Below, one piece after another: positions 1 to 11,800 of a stretch of 64,000 nt of DNA. The notes beneath the pieces were generated by a model. It did not search any database. It worked only from the letters and a program-made list of their open reading frames with translations, and was not told the DNA's origin. The stretch is from the NCBI GenBank assembly GCA_037074615.1, contig CM073560.1:6021501-6085500 (forward strand). Direction: 5' to 3'. The position numbers were made by a program, and so were the translations under genes. The stretch comes from Leucaena leucocephala. Lineage: Eukaryota; Streptophyta; Magnoliopsida; Fabales; Fabaceae. The first letter of the stretch is position 1. Each line of letters opens with the position of its first letter.

Positions 1-659
1 TCGAAATTCATGATACAAGATCTCAATATATCTTCCACTGTTTGAATCATTCTTTCATATTTCCCATCAGTTTGAGGATGAAAAGCAGTAATTAAATTCA
101 ATCGAGTACCCAACACTTTCTGAAATGATTCCCAAAATCGAGAAGTGAACTAGAGTCCTCTATCCGAAATGATAGACACATGAACTCCATGCAATTGCAC
201 AATCTCAGCAATATAGATCTTGGCATATATCGTCGCACTGTAAGTCATCTTCACTGGAAGGAAATAAGCCGACTTAGAGTCAAATCCTCTGAAAGTACGA
301 GGCAAACCAATGATGAAATCCATTGTTACATTCTCCCATTTCTATTCAGGTATTTCCAATCATTGCAGAGGTTCTGCAGGCTTCTAATGTTCCGCTTTAA
401 CTTGTTGACACACCAAACAACGTGCAACAAAGTTCATCACGTCATTCTTCATACCATGCCACCAATACAACTGTTTCAAATCTTGATACATCTTAGTCAT
501 TCTAGGGTGAATAGTATAAGCTGAATGATGAGCTTCTTCCAAAATTTGCTTTCTCAACTCTTGAACCTGAGGTACACAAATCTTGCCATTGTACCTCAGA
601 ATACCTTCATGGTCAATCATAAATTCTGCATTACTTTCCTCTTTGACCAACTCTAGCAA
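1..659 (-). pseudogene. Integrase of the gypsy element, cut by the window edge
   Basis: The H-H-C-C zinc-binding module is clear at 384-659: HHSAYTIHPRMTKMY and then CLVCQQVK. The catalytic core follows toward base 1, with the MDFIIGLP-type stretch near 310-330 and the HPQTDGKYERMIQTVE-type stretch near 40-100, where the third acidic residue lies. Stops interrupt the core (for example near 165 and 345-380). The C-terminal part and any chromodomain are outside the window. Confidence 0.85.
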
Positions 660-749
660 CTTGCATAATCTCGGATCGGAGTACTGAGCCTCTTTGATTT
701 GCTCACTTAAAGAGGAACGAGCTTACAAATGAGCTAAAAATGCTCATCT

Positions 750-2036
750 CTAAACAATTTCAAATACTACTCCCTCTTGCTCCACTTTATGAATATTTTG
801 CACCAAGGGTCTTCTTTCAAACTTGATATGTGCTAAGCTACCCATAGACTTTCTGCTTAATGCATTAGCCACCACATTAGCCTTACCAGGATGATACAGA
901 ATCATACAATCACAATCCTTTAGCAGCTCCATCCACCTTTTCTGTCTAAGGTTCAGATCCTTCTGATAAAAAATATACTTGAGACTCTTGTGATTAGTGA
1001 AAATCTCACAGGTTTCACCATACAGATAATGTCTCCAAATATTTAAAGCAAATACCACTGTGGCCATTTCTAAATCATGAGTTTGGTAATTTTGCTCATA
1101 CTTCAATTACTTGCCCATTCTGCATTAATACACAGCCTAAACCAATTCGAGAAGCATCACAATACACTGTGTACCCTTCAACTCCTGAAGTTAAGCTTAA
1201 TATTAGAGCGGAAGTCAAAGATTCCTTTAACTTTTGAAAACTTCCCTCATACTTGTTATCCCAAACAAATTTTACGTTCTTCTGAGTTAACCTTGTTATC
1301 GGAGTGGCTATTCTTGAGAAATCCTTCACAAAACAGCGATAATATCCTGCAAGGCCTAAGAAACTGTGAATCTCGGTGACCGTAGTAGGTCGTGGCCAAC
1401 TTTTGATTGCCTCAACCTTGCTAGGGTTAACCTGAACACCGTCCTTCGACACCACATGCCCCAAGAAAGTGACTTCATTCAACCAGAATTCGTATTTAGA
1501 AAACTTAGCTTAAAGTTGCTGCTCTCTCAACCTTATCAACACTAATCGTAAATGATGCTCATGCTCCTCCATACTCCTTGAGTATACTAAGATATCATCG
1601 ATAAACATGATCACAAACTTATCAAGAAATTCTCTGAACACCCGATTCATCAGGTCCATGAATGCAGTAGAGCATTTGTCAAACCAAACGACATCACCAA
1701 AAACTTATAATGACTATATCGCGTTCTACATGCTGTCTTTGGAATATCTTCTTTCTTGATCTTCAACTGGTGATACCCTGATATCAAATCTATCTTCAAA
1801 AAGTACTGCGCTCCTTGCAACTGGTCAAATAGATCATCGATGCGTAGCAATGGGTACTTATTCTTTATATTCACCTTATTAAGCTGTCGATAGTCAATGC
1901 ACATCCTCAAAGATCCATCTTTATTCTTTACAAACAACACCGGTGTACCCCACGGAGAAGTGCTAGGTCGTACAAACCCTTTGTCTAACAGTTCTTGCAA
2001 CTGTGTCTTCAATTCCCTTAACTGTGAGGGCGTCAT
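750..2036 (-). pseudogene. Reverse transcriptase and RNase H of the gypsy element
   Basis: In order on minus: RT fingers and palm (1650-2036, with SPWGTPVLFVKNKDGSLRMC and DYRQLN), the catalytic FIDDILVYS palm motif read in a shifted frame near 1590, the thumb and connection (FLGHVVSKDGV, near 1440-1480), then RNase H beginning at the DASRIGLGCVL motif near 1130 and continuing to HPGKANVVANALSRK at about 850-890. Frame breaks near 1650, 1505 and 1100 split the protein. Confidence 0.88.
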
Positions 2037-2115
2037 CCTATAAGGTGGAATAGAAATTAGTCGTGTGTCAGGAATGACGTCAATACCAAATTCTATCTCT
2101 CTATCTAGGGGTAAG

Positions 2116-2640
2116 TCAGGAATTCCTCTGGAAAGATGTCAGGAAATTCCCAAACAACTGGAATTGCTCTAAGCTAACAGTAGGCTTATCAACCTTTGTC
2201 TCTACAGCCAAAAATCCCTGACAACCCTTTGTCAATAGTCTCCGTGCTATTAGGGCAGAAATCAAATTTGTTGGCCTCTCAACTTCATTTCCTTGAAATA
2301 TAAAAAGAGTTTCACCTGGAATATTAAATTTTACCACTTTCAAGTTGTAATCAACAGTAGCATAACACGAAGCTAACTAATACATGCCTAATATCACATC
2401 AAAGTCAATCATGTCAAGAATCATCAAATCAACAACACTTTCTCTTTCCTCTAAGGACACTTCACAGGATTTATACACTTGTGAAACTGACAAAGATTCC
2501 TCGATAAGGGTAGCAACTAGAAAAGGACAATCAATATTAGCAGGATCCTTACCTAACCTCTTCGCAAAATATACTGAAACATAAGAATGCATCTATCTAG
2601 GGTCAAACAATGCGTATGCTTTTTGAGAACATATAGTGAT
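2116..2640 (-). pseudogene. Retroviral-type aspartic protease remnant
   Basis: The segment contains the family-typical stretch ending MIDFDVILGM near 2380, which follows the catalytic loop in plant gypsy proteases. The catalytic D-(S/P)-G-A-T motif should lie near 2600. There the minus strand reads DPR, then a stop, then MHSY, so the active site is destroyed. The piece at 2116-2343 is the linker toward the reverse transcriptase. Confidence 0.75.
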
Positions 2641-2689
2641 AATACCTGTAACGACAGCATTAGAGGCCTGAGCATCTTGTCTCGTCATC

Positions 2690-3976
2690 GCATATGCCCT
2701 TGCTTAACCTTGCCCAAAAGAAAGATGTCCCCTTTTCCCCGAAGGTCTTCCTAATGAACTTCTACCTATCGAAGTAGAAGTTGCTCTTATAGATGGGGCT
2801 GCGAAAGTAGCAAGTTAAGAAGAAGGTCGAGCTGACCCATAACTCGAATCAGGCTGAGCAACCAGACAATCTCTCTTAATATGGCCCGATTGTCCACACC
2901 CGTAACAAACACCCGAGGCCTTACGACAAACCCCTGAATAATACTTCCCACAAATAACACAAGAAAGTCTAGAATAATCTATCTGGCTCCCAGTAGGCTG
3001 AGGTCTAGTACCTCCAAATTTTGGTCTCGAATCAGAAGCACCCACGGAGGGTCCATAATATCTAGGCACTGGCTGCACAGAAAATGACAATGATTGGCCC
3101 TGAGGGCGATTACCCTTAAATGGGTATCCTTAGAATCTTCTGCTTCCAATCTTTTGTTTCTTAGAAATTCCTTCTTCTTCGATGTGCCTCAACTCAATTC
3201 TCAATGCACAATCAACTACATCAGCGTAGGAAGCAAAATGGTTCAACATATGGGCCACATCATCATGAATAAATATTGGCAATCCCTAAATGAATCTGCC
3301 AATCCTATCCCTCTCCGACAGAATCAATGTCAATCCATAAGAAGAAAGCTCCATAAACTTCCTATCATGCTTAGCTACAAACATTCCTGAAGTACATTTT
3401 AATAGTAGGAACTCTTTGATTCTGGCGTCCTTCTTACTTTGGGGAAGATAGCGTTTAATGAAAATGTCATTGAACTCAGCCCATGACAACAATGACACTC
3501 TATCTCCCTATAAACCCGGCACCATCTTACTCCAAGCATTAGCTATTCCCTCTAACTGGAATAGAGCGAACTCCACATATTACACATTAGGACATCTCAG
3601 AGCTCTGCACCTCTTCTCAATACCTTCTAGAAATTCCATAGGTTCTTCTCGAGAATCAAAACTTAAGAACTTAGGAGGATCTAACTTGATAAATTCTGAC
3701 AACTTGACTATGATGTTATCCTCTTCAACTACATTATGCGTCTTTTCTCGAGTCTCGTGTCTAGATGAGGTAGAGATCGCTGGGGATTGTGGATTCGATG
3801 GTTAAGCTTCAGAGAGAATCCCTTGAAGAGGTCTAAGGGGTTGACCTCCCCTAGTTCTTACTCTCCTATGACCCTGACCTCTCCCTCTAGGGGCAATTCA
3901 CTTTGCTGAGTAGAGCCTCTATCTGAAGCTTATCACTCCTAGAGCTCCTTCCAGCTGGTGGACGTCTAGGCGGCAT
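2690..3976 (-). pseudogene. gag-like region of the gypsy element
   Basis: The ATG at 3976 opens MPPRRPPAGR, a common start for plant chromovirus gag. Recognisable capsid segments follow (about 3286-3498, with SWAEFNDIFIKRYLPQ). A CCHC zinc knuckle of the form CxxCxxxGHxxxxC (CYGCGQSGHIKRDC) at about 2860-2910 is preceded by a second Cys-rich turn. Gag would package element RNA in cytoplasmic particles. The frame breaks several times between 3976 and 2690, so no complete gag can be made. Confidence 0.8.
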
Positions 3977-4169
3977 TTAGCTGTACATCAAAAACATAGA
4001 AAATATTCAATTTTCAAAAAAAATAATCCTTAATACTTTAGGAAAATACTTTCAAATTCCCTAAAAAGGACTTCAATGATGCCTTAACTATAATTATGCC
4101 CGGGTTCATAGTGATACATGAGACCCCACTAATGCATCCCTACTCTACTTAGCTATAAATAAACCTGAT

Positions 4170-4179
4170 TCTGATACCA
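4170..4179 (-). other. Primer-binding site, tRNA-iMet type
   Basis: The minus strand reads TGGTATCAGA three bases inside the LTR edge. This matches the start of the usual plant primer site complementary to initiator tRNA-Met (TGGTATCAGAGC). It fixes the orientation of the element and the inner LTR border. Confidence 0.85.
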
Positions 4180-4182
4180 AAT

Positions 4183-7031
4183 TGTCACGTCCTAAAATTT
4201 GAGCCGCGACTGACACAGAATATGAATAAATTCACATTCCTTAAGCATTCAAACTTAACTAAACGTTTAAATTAATAATCATAATATCAAATATATTCAA
4301 ATCAAATCGCAAGTCATTTGTAGGACTTTTGGCATAATCGTCCTTGTAACCGATCTCCCGAAACTACAACGAACTGCAAACGTTTTAATTCGTTTACATA
4401 AATTTTTGAAAAACAACCAGAATATTATCTATAAGTTAGGTGGAGCAAACTAAACTTCTAATAAAATAATACACATGTCCTAAAAATATTTAATTACATG
4501 ATAAGACGATACGTCCCCAAAAGCTGTTCAGATGCACGCAGAGGCTCTTCACTGCTCAGCTGGATGGATAGGGTTGACAGCACTATTTGAATCTAAATAA
4601 TCTACTGGTGAATAACGTCTCAAAAACATAATTTGAAATACCGAAATAATTAATTTCAATACGTTTAAGTGTAAATCATAAAGTTTCATAATTCAAAATG
4701 AGTAACTCAGTAAATGTTTTCTTTCCAGGAAAACCATTTGAAACAATCATTTTGAAATAATACTTTTTCTGTAGGACTTCGACAGAATGTAACAGGCGTG
4801 GACACACAGTCCACAATGGTAACTAACTAATCAGGGGAGGCATCGAGGCATGAAATAGGCACAGGTACAAGACCCACGAATAACAGGCGTGAGAATAATT
4901 CCCACGAATAACAGACAAGCTCGGGTTTAACCATAATGTACCAAGGACTAACAGTACTGCTGTTAGTAACCAGCATTTTGTATTCCGTTCTTTAAAAACC
5001 TTTCTAAAATGCATAGGAGTAATTTGACATTTAAATACTCATAACATTTTTTATGCAACAATTTCCAATAAAATTGTTCATAATCATGAAATCTCCCCAG
5101 CATGAACATTTACGATAAATCATTTAAAATATTTTGTCAATCTATATGAACAATGAAATTTGAATAATTTATTTCTAACATGTAAAGCCATGATTTCACA
5201 ACTCGCTTTTCATAATTCGTGTTAAAATTAACATTTAATAAAAATGTCCAATAACTAACTATATTTCAAAATTTTATTGTTATAGGGCACGTTATTCACT
5301 CACCTGCGCTATTCCGATATAGCTTAATCCTGCTCTATCCTTTGAAAATATTCTTCTTGAATTACCTAAGTTCCCAAGATAAACATTCCATCAATAACTA
5401 TCATCTATCTCCTTTACACTCTAAGTCTCAAAAAGAATTATTCTCATAATCAATAGAAGAATAATTAATCAAATTAACTATTCCACTATTAATCCAAGTT
5501 CTCTCGTCAAGAAAGCATATCATCATCATTTTCCCTTTAACTTTCAATTCCAACAATTTACTTTAATTAGTTGCCCAATTCACTTCTAGCTTCATGTACC
5601 ATTATATATATACAACATATATACCCACATATCATGCATAAAAGCAACAACCAACATCCCATAGAATTGCCTCTGTTTCCACATTTCTTTTCTTTCCAAA
5701 CAGCCATAACCACACATATATACACACACACATGATTCCCAAAACAGTGGCATATCTATATATGCATCAAGACAGCAAGCCAAGGCAATTCATTTAGGCG
5801 CACACACACACACACACATATATATATTCATATACTGTCCAACACCTTCTCTGTGAACAAATCCATATAGCAGCATTCAAACATATGCACACACACACAA
5901 GCAGCAGCAACACATAAATGAACAGTAAGTCCAGCTCTATTTTCCTTCGCTTCTTCCTTCTGTTTTTCCCATTTCTCTTCTTCTTTCCAGTCAGTGATAA
6001 ACACATGCATATACACAAGCAGCAACAACTCATACATACACACGCCCCATCATTTCTAGAAACAGAAATATAGTACAATTATCCATAGCTTCAAACTCAC
6101 GGGAAAAACACAGCACAAGCAACCAAATTTTATATCCTCAAATCCACGCAGTCGCAGCAACAGGGGAAGAAGAAAATGAAATCCTTCAATCCACAACTAC
6201 AGAGCATCAGAGAAATGGAAAGATGTGAAACTTACCACTCGTCTCACAGATGAAATTCACAGCAACAGAACCACGGAACCAAGCAGAAGACAGAGCCAAG
6301 CTTCTCAATTTCCTTCTCTCTGTCACTCACGGCATCACTGAACCACTGGAAGAAGGAAGGAATTTTTGTCACCAGCGAAGGTCACAAGCCAGAAACTACA
6401 CTGTGCTGGCTCAACAACTCATCACCAGCGATGGCTCAGGCGACAAAATCACCCAACAGCTACAGTACAAAGAAATCACCAATTGCACAGATTGAAGGAA
6501 CTTATGACGAAAGAAGACAAAGGATGCTTACCAGAGTTGAATCCACTGATTATGTGCGTGACCCAACTCCCTAATCTCTCTCTTTACCGCCGGTAGTAAC
6601 CTTCGATGCTCTCCCTGCTTTCTCTATCTCGCGCTTCTATTAATGGGCAAAATAAATGGGAAGGAGCAGCTCGGATAAAAAGGCGACAGCAGCAGACCTT
6701 CCGTGTTGTGGAAGCTCTCCCCGCATCGCTCGCTGACTCTGCCCTTCCCCTCGCGCAGCGTTACATCACAACCACCCTACCTTTGTACGATACGACATAA
6801 AAAGAAGTAGAGGAAAGAAGACGGGAATTTGGTAAAAAGGCAGAGGGGGTATTTTAGTAATTTCACACCTAAAAAACAAAAATTAATCCCCCTTTCCTGG
6901 GGCTTGAACAGGGGTCCTCTCATATACCGACGCCACTTCCAACCACTCAACTATCCATGACCCTTTATAATTTACTGAAAGAATTAATATATGCACTTTA
7001 ACTAAACTTTTTAATTTCTCGGATCATTACA
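4183..7031 (-). repeat. 5' LTR of the gypsy element
   Basis: Bounded by TG and CA: the plus strand begins tgtcacgtcc next to the primer site and ends ggatcattaca. The interior holds short GTG-rich subrepeats (about 4790-4920), an AC microsatellite (about 5803-5819), a GC-richer stretch near 6250-6800, and a tRNA-like A/B-box pair near its outer end. The inner 3.1 kb matches the LTR at 46615-49744 in order, with substantial divergence, so the two belong to one family but are not a recent pair. Small open frames inside (for example 5794-6078) follow the microsatellite and are not genes. Confidence 0.85.
6895..6960 (-). other. tRNA-like internal promoter motif inside the LTR
   Basis: On minus, TAGTTGAGTGG (6943-6953) fits an RNA polymerase III A box, and TGTTCAAGCCC (6900-6910) fits a B box, about 40 bases apart as in tRNAs and tRNA-headed SINEs. 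This could be a SINE head trapped in the LTR or a chance tRNA-like fold. No complete cloverleaf was found. Confidence 0.4.
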
Positions 7032-7032
7032 C

Positions 7033-7970
7033 AAGATCAGTGATGATAAAAACTTGAGAAAGACGGTAGATATGAGAAGATATCAGCACATAGTTAGGAA
7101 ACTAATCTACTTGTCACATACTTGACTAGACATTAATTATGCTGTTAGTATGATGAGCCAACATTCTCATAATCCTAAATAAAAACACCTGAATGAAATT
7201 TATAGGATTCTCATATACTTGAAAGGCTCACAGGGGCTAGGTCTCCTGTTTAAAAAATTCGATAATCGAAATGTTGAGATGTTAACAGATACTAGTTGGG
7301 TAGGAGATCAAGATGATAGAAGATCAACTTCAAATAATGTACATATGTTTGGGGGAACTTAGTCACATGGTGTAGTAAAAAATAGAGTGTGGTAGCTAGA
7401 AGTAGCTAGAATTTAGAGCCATAACTCTTCGAATCTGCGAAGGTCTATGGGTAAAACAGGTACAGGAGGAGTTGAAAATGATGATAAAACTACCTATCAA
7501 ATTACACTTAGACAATTTGGTAGTAATTAATATGTCACACAACCTAGTCCAACTTGAACTTAGATATATCTTCTCGAAAGAACAGATAGCTGATGTACTT
7601 ACTAAGGGCTAGTATGAGAACTTTGAATATTTGATTGGCAAGTTATACATGATAAATATTTATGCTCCAACTTGAAAGGGAGTGTAGATCATGGTAGATA
7701 TTATTGCTAAGTTGGACATGATAAATATCTCAAAGTAAAGAAGCATATGCATAGCATAGGCATTTTGGGGGGAAAGGTCATAGCCTTGAATTGTCAAGGA
7801 CATTGATCATTCAATGTTGATTAGTATGATGCAAATCAACTAACATAGAGTTAGTCTAACAGTGTAAGGCACAAACACTGTTAGACCCTCTAGTAAAACG
7901 TATGGGTGGAATCATCAAGAACAAAAGGAAACCAACAAGAAATAAAGAAACATCAAGAACCTCCAACACT
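7033..7970 (+). mobile_element. Ty1/copia retrotransposon relic: RNase H end plus candidate 3' LTR
   Basis: With several stops, the plus strand reads through the copia pattern: a YLSHT..DINYAVSMMSQ-like stretch (about 7100-7160), then HLNEIYRILIYLKGSQGLG (about 7185-7245), then LTDTSWVGDQDDRRSTS (about 7275-7335), which is the RNase H start. The pol end near 7640-7670 is followed by a purine-rich AAAGGGAG tract and TGTAGATC, a plausible start of the 3' LTR at 7682. The LTR end near 7970 is a guess. The 5' part is missing because the gypsy LTR abuts it at 7031/7033, so the gypsy element probably inserted into or beside this older relic. Confidence 0.72.
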
Positions 7971-8617
7971 CTCCTCTTAACTCCAAACACATCCATCTGC
8001 GTCCAAAAAAAACAATTATAGGTGAGTTGGTCCAATAAAGTTAGGGTATACCTTCATATTCAAAGAACATTTGTAAAGGTAGTACCACACTTGTTGACTA
8101 CGATTTAGTAGGTGTTTGGGATGGTACTGAAACACTGAAACTTGCACCAAATGGAAGGGGAAGTCGATAAAGAAATTGCAAGTGTGACCTTAATCAAACA
8201 TAAAGTACCTCCTCTTGTAAACTGCTCAAAGCTGTGACATGCATGAACTAGTTGATTATACCCTATGTTATTTTTCTCTTTTTTTCATTTTTCATTTATG
8301 GGTTTTGTTCTAGCCATGTGTAGCTAGTTTCCTGTTAGACTTAGAGGAGCTATGAACTTACTTGTGGATTAGACTGTTTCCTTTACTGATTAATTATGCT
8401 TAATGTTAAATTTGGCTATTCAATCATATTCTTATTTCTCTATTTAATATTTTGCCACCATTATATATGAGTTTAGGCATTAGGGTTTACCTTGACGAAG
8501 GAAAACCTAATAAAGCTCTAGGACTAAGTAGTAGGATTAGATTTTAACCTAATTTTCAATTAGGATAGAAATATATCTAAGGGCCCCATATAATTGATTT
8601 ATTATCTAATATATCTT
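7971..8617. other. Non-coding 3' flank of unit 1
   Basis: No gene seen. From about 8098 the sequence is a copy of the 3' flank of unit 6 (50813-51370), which marks the left border of the large block duplication. Confidence 0.6.
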
Positions 8618-8685
8618 AAGAAATTAGATTATTGACTAATAACGCAGCTAACTAAAGTTCACAAAAAATATACTTACTCAGTGAA
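8618..8685 (-). pseudogene. Scar of the C48 protease region downstream of unit 1
   Basis: About 68 bp matches the exon 10 end and the following intron of the unit 3 protease region (25400-25468), including the donor context ACTGA then GTAAGTATA on minus. The same scar follows unit 6 (51371-51440). Everything else of the protease region is deleted here. It shows that the ancestor of unit 1 carried the extension. Confidence 0.65.
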
Positions 8686-8824
8686 ACCTTGAAAGAAATA
8701 CACGTACAAATTAAATTTTTCAGAATTTGCATACATCTAATTAAATTACATTTAAAAAAGAATGGCGATAAGAAATGCCTTGGTTACCCCTTGAGAAATC
8801 TGAACTTTGAAATGGATTAGTGAA

Positions 8825-11800
8825 TCAAAAAAATTTCATATTGGTCCGTTCATATTTGATTTCATAGATTCCGATCTCTTTTACAGCATCTGCTTCGAAG
8901 TCTGAAGATATACAAATCTCTGCATGAGTCCACTGATCTTTTTCAAACAATCGATCTATTTTGAAATCCCATAGATAACGCACAATTATATGATCCTCCT
9001 CATATCCCGTGCGCACACACTGGAAAGTATTCATATATGCCATTTCATCATTTTTTAACACTATTGTTCTGATCCCGAAATGAACCCTCCTTGGTTCAAG
9101 AATAGCACAAACACAGAGAATTGGGAAGTAGTGGTCACGAACCCAAAAAGAAATGGACGATCCTTTGCTACAATGGTCAAACCATTTTGGGATGCTTCCT
9201 CCTGGCACACAAAAATATCCTTCGATGAAATCTGAAAGGCGTTCATTGTTGATCGGTACTACATATGCAAGTAATTCCTGTGAATCAATAGAAATGTTGA
9301 TAAACAAAACAAATGAAGTCATATATATACACACACTTAATGGATGTGAATGAACATCAGAACAGGAAAGAGAGAAATTGACCTTACTCAACAATAACTT
9401 TCTCGATTCTGAACTCAACGATGTGCAATTTCCTGCCGTTAACCATTTTATGTTAGGTGGAACCTTTTCCACTTGTACTAGATGCTTGCATTCATCTAGC
9501 ACAATTTTAACCAAGTTTTGACAATCTCCTATGCATGCGGGCAAAATTGTGAAATCATTAGCCGCCAAGTTCAAATAATGAACATTAGAGAATGAAGTGA
9601 GATAAATTCCAAGGTTCTCGTTGGATATATGACATCTTCTGAGATCAAGATCCCTTATGTTTGGACATATTATTGACTCCCCTTCCATAAGCAGTTCCTG
9701 ATATCCTCCAACATATATACTTCTAAGTTGTGGCAACAAAAAAGTGCTACTTGGTAGCTTCATTGATCGAATTCTATCTTCATCCGGTTGAATGCTTATT
9801 GTACTAAGTTGAGTAAGGTTTTCAATTGATGCAGGCAATTGATCTATACCAGTTCTATACAATGACAACTCTGATATTTTCATGTCCCTAGCTACTATTT
9901 CTGGAAAGTAATTCAGATTCGAGCAAAACTCAAGATTCAAATAATGAAGAGAGGGTGTATTCATTTCCCTTGGAAAAGTAGTAAGCTTTGAACAACAATA
10001 TACATCCAAAGTTTCAAGTTTTGCTAATTGTCCAACCGAATTATCAATTTCAATCAAATTTTCGCAAAAAGCCAGCCGTAACTCCTTCAAACTTGAGAGG
10101 CTAGATAAATTTGGTATCTTTGTAATATACTCGCAACCTCTAAATTTCAAAACACTCACGTTCAGCATTATCTGCAATAACCAAAGCCATATAAAAGGTC
10201 TAATTAAACAAATGATCAAATAAAAGCTAGCAAACCAAATAAATACACAAGATTTTTTTGTTGGGGGGATGGGGGGCGCGGTGGGGTTTGGGGGAAGCGC
10301 TTGCCTGACTAATTATTTCCACTGAATTGAACTGACTATCTCCCACATCAAATTCAACAAGATCCTCTAGACAAAAACCACTTGGCAAACTTGATGAAGG
10401 ATATCCTTTCCATCTCAATACTCTTAAACTTTCAGGGAGATATTTGGGACCTCGGGAAAATTTTGTATTCTCAAGAATAAGAATTTTGAGGCTGTTCATA
10501 TTCTTGAAGGCTTCTTCATCCCAGTCTTTTATGCATTTCGACTTTTCAACTTGAATTATGATAATAACTTCATTTGTGCCCTTTTAAACCAAAAATAAAA
10601 GAAAATCACAAAACGTTAACTAGCAGTTTGATGTATGTCTAATAGTAAATAGAAAAAAAATGACATAATTGTTTGATGTAAGGATAGCCAGCCCAAGTAT
10701 ATAGTCGGACATGGATATTCTGATGCTAGTTTCGAATTCATTTGTGCCGTTATAAGCTATAACTAAAAACAAGATTTTACAATAATTAGAAAAACTACTG
10801 ATGAAAAATGGCGCAGTATTAGAAAACCAGCAAGGAAATTCTACATACAACAAAAACTCATGCATAATATGTTAGTTACCTGTCATTTCAATTATTTATT
10901 TATTTCATATTTTAAATCAACATTTAAGGAGTAATTTTTCATTCTAATTTCAATTAGGGTAGGTTTCTTCGCATAATTGATGGCATGTAAATATATAACA
11001 CAACTCCCTAGAATTCTTTATCCTTTAGAGTTTAGACTGATGATTTTTTGCGTTTCTGTTTTAGCCAATAAATATTAATTCATAAAGTGCATATTGACAA
11101 TATTAAATACCATTAAAATAGAGAAAATTAATCCTGATTCAAAATTAAAACCACGCATCTACCAAAAAAACAGTAAAAGCCACGCAATAACAAGCACAAC
11201 AAACCAAACTCTAGCAATCAATCAAGTCAAGCTTTGGGTTGATCTTATTGAAGTTCCTTTCATTCGTGGCGATCTTGTTTTGAATTCTGAGCCTTATATT
11301 TGTATAACATAACCAAATAAATATAAATCTCATCAATTGTATATACCACCAAGAAATTATAGAAAATAAAATAAAATTACGAGGTAAACAAGTAAAAGTA
11401 TATAATTCTAATTATTAGTGTTAGACTTACTTCACTTCTCTTCAGAACACGAAGAATATCTTCACTTGACCATAACCTACTTCGTTTTCTTGGATCTTTT
11501 GGTGATTCTTGACGAACGATCTCTCTTCCCATGTCTTGAACGAGATCATGCATTTCAATACAATGATAACTTTCAATCTTTATGAGGCATTTATCTATCA
11601 ACACTCCAATATGATAATCTGGATCAAAATCATGAGCCCTCGCCACCATCTTTTTGACATATTCCAATTTACTCCCTTTGTAGAAGCAAGCAATATCAAG
11701 GAAAGCATCTTGTTGACGTTCTTGTAACCCATCATAGCTTACTTGTAATATATGTTGAATCATATTATGAGGGGTTCCTTTGCATCCATCTAACATAGAT

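Larger units (their letters stand above)
1..7031 (-). mobile_element. Ty3/gypsy chromovirus-type LTR retrotransposon, decayed, 3' end outside window
   Basis: Read on minus: LTR (4183-7031), primer site (4170-4179), gag from 3976, then protease, reverse transcriptase, RNase H and integrase, leaving the window at base 1 inside the integrase core. The order PR-RT-RH-IN defines Ty3/gypsy. The gag zinc knuckle style and the nearly 2.9-kb LTR suggest the Tekay/del chromovirus clade, which is inference because the chromodomain would lie left of base 1. Stops and frameshifts occur in every domain, so the element cannot make its own proteins. Target-site duplications cannot be assessed because only one end is present. 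Confidence 0.9.

Noticed and set aside
5794..6078. Cys-rich open frame in the LTR
   Set aside because: It is produced by CA microsatellites and AT-rich sequence; not matched in the second LTR.
11509..11727. Plus-strand open frame conserved at 11509, 29758 and 54297
   Set aside because: It is the exact antisense of the NB-ARC MHD region. Its conservation follows from the coding strand.
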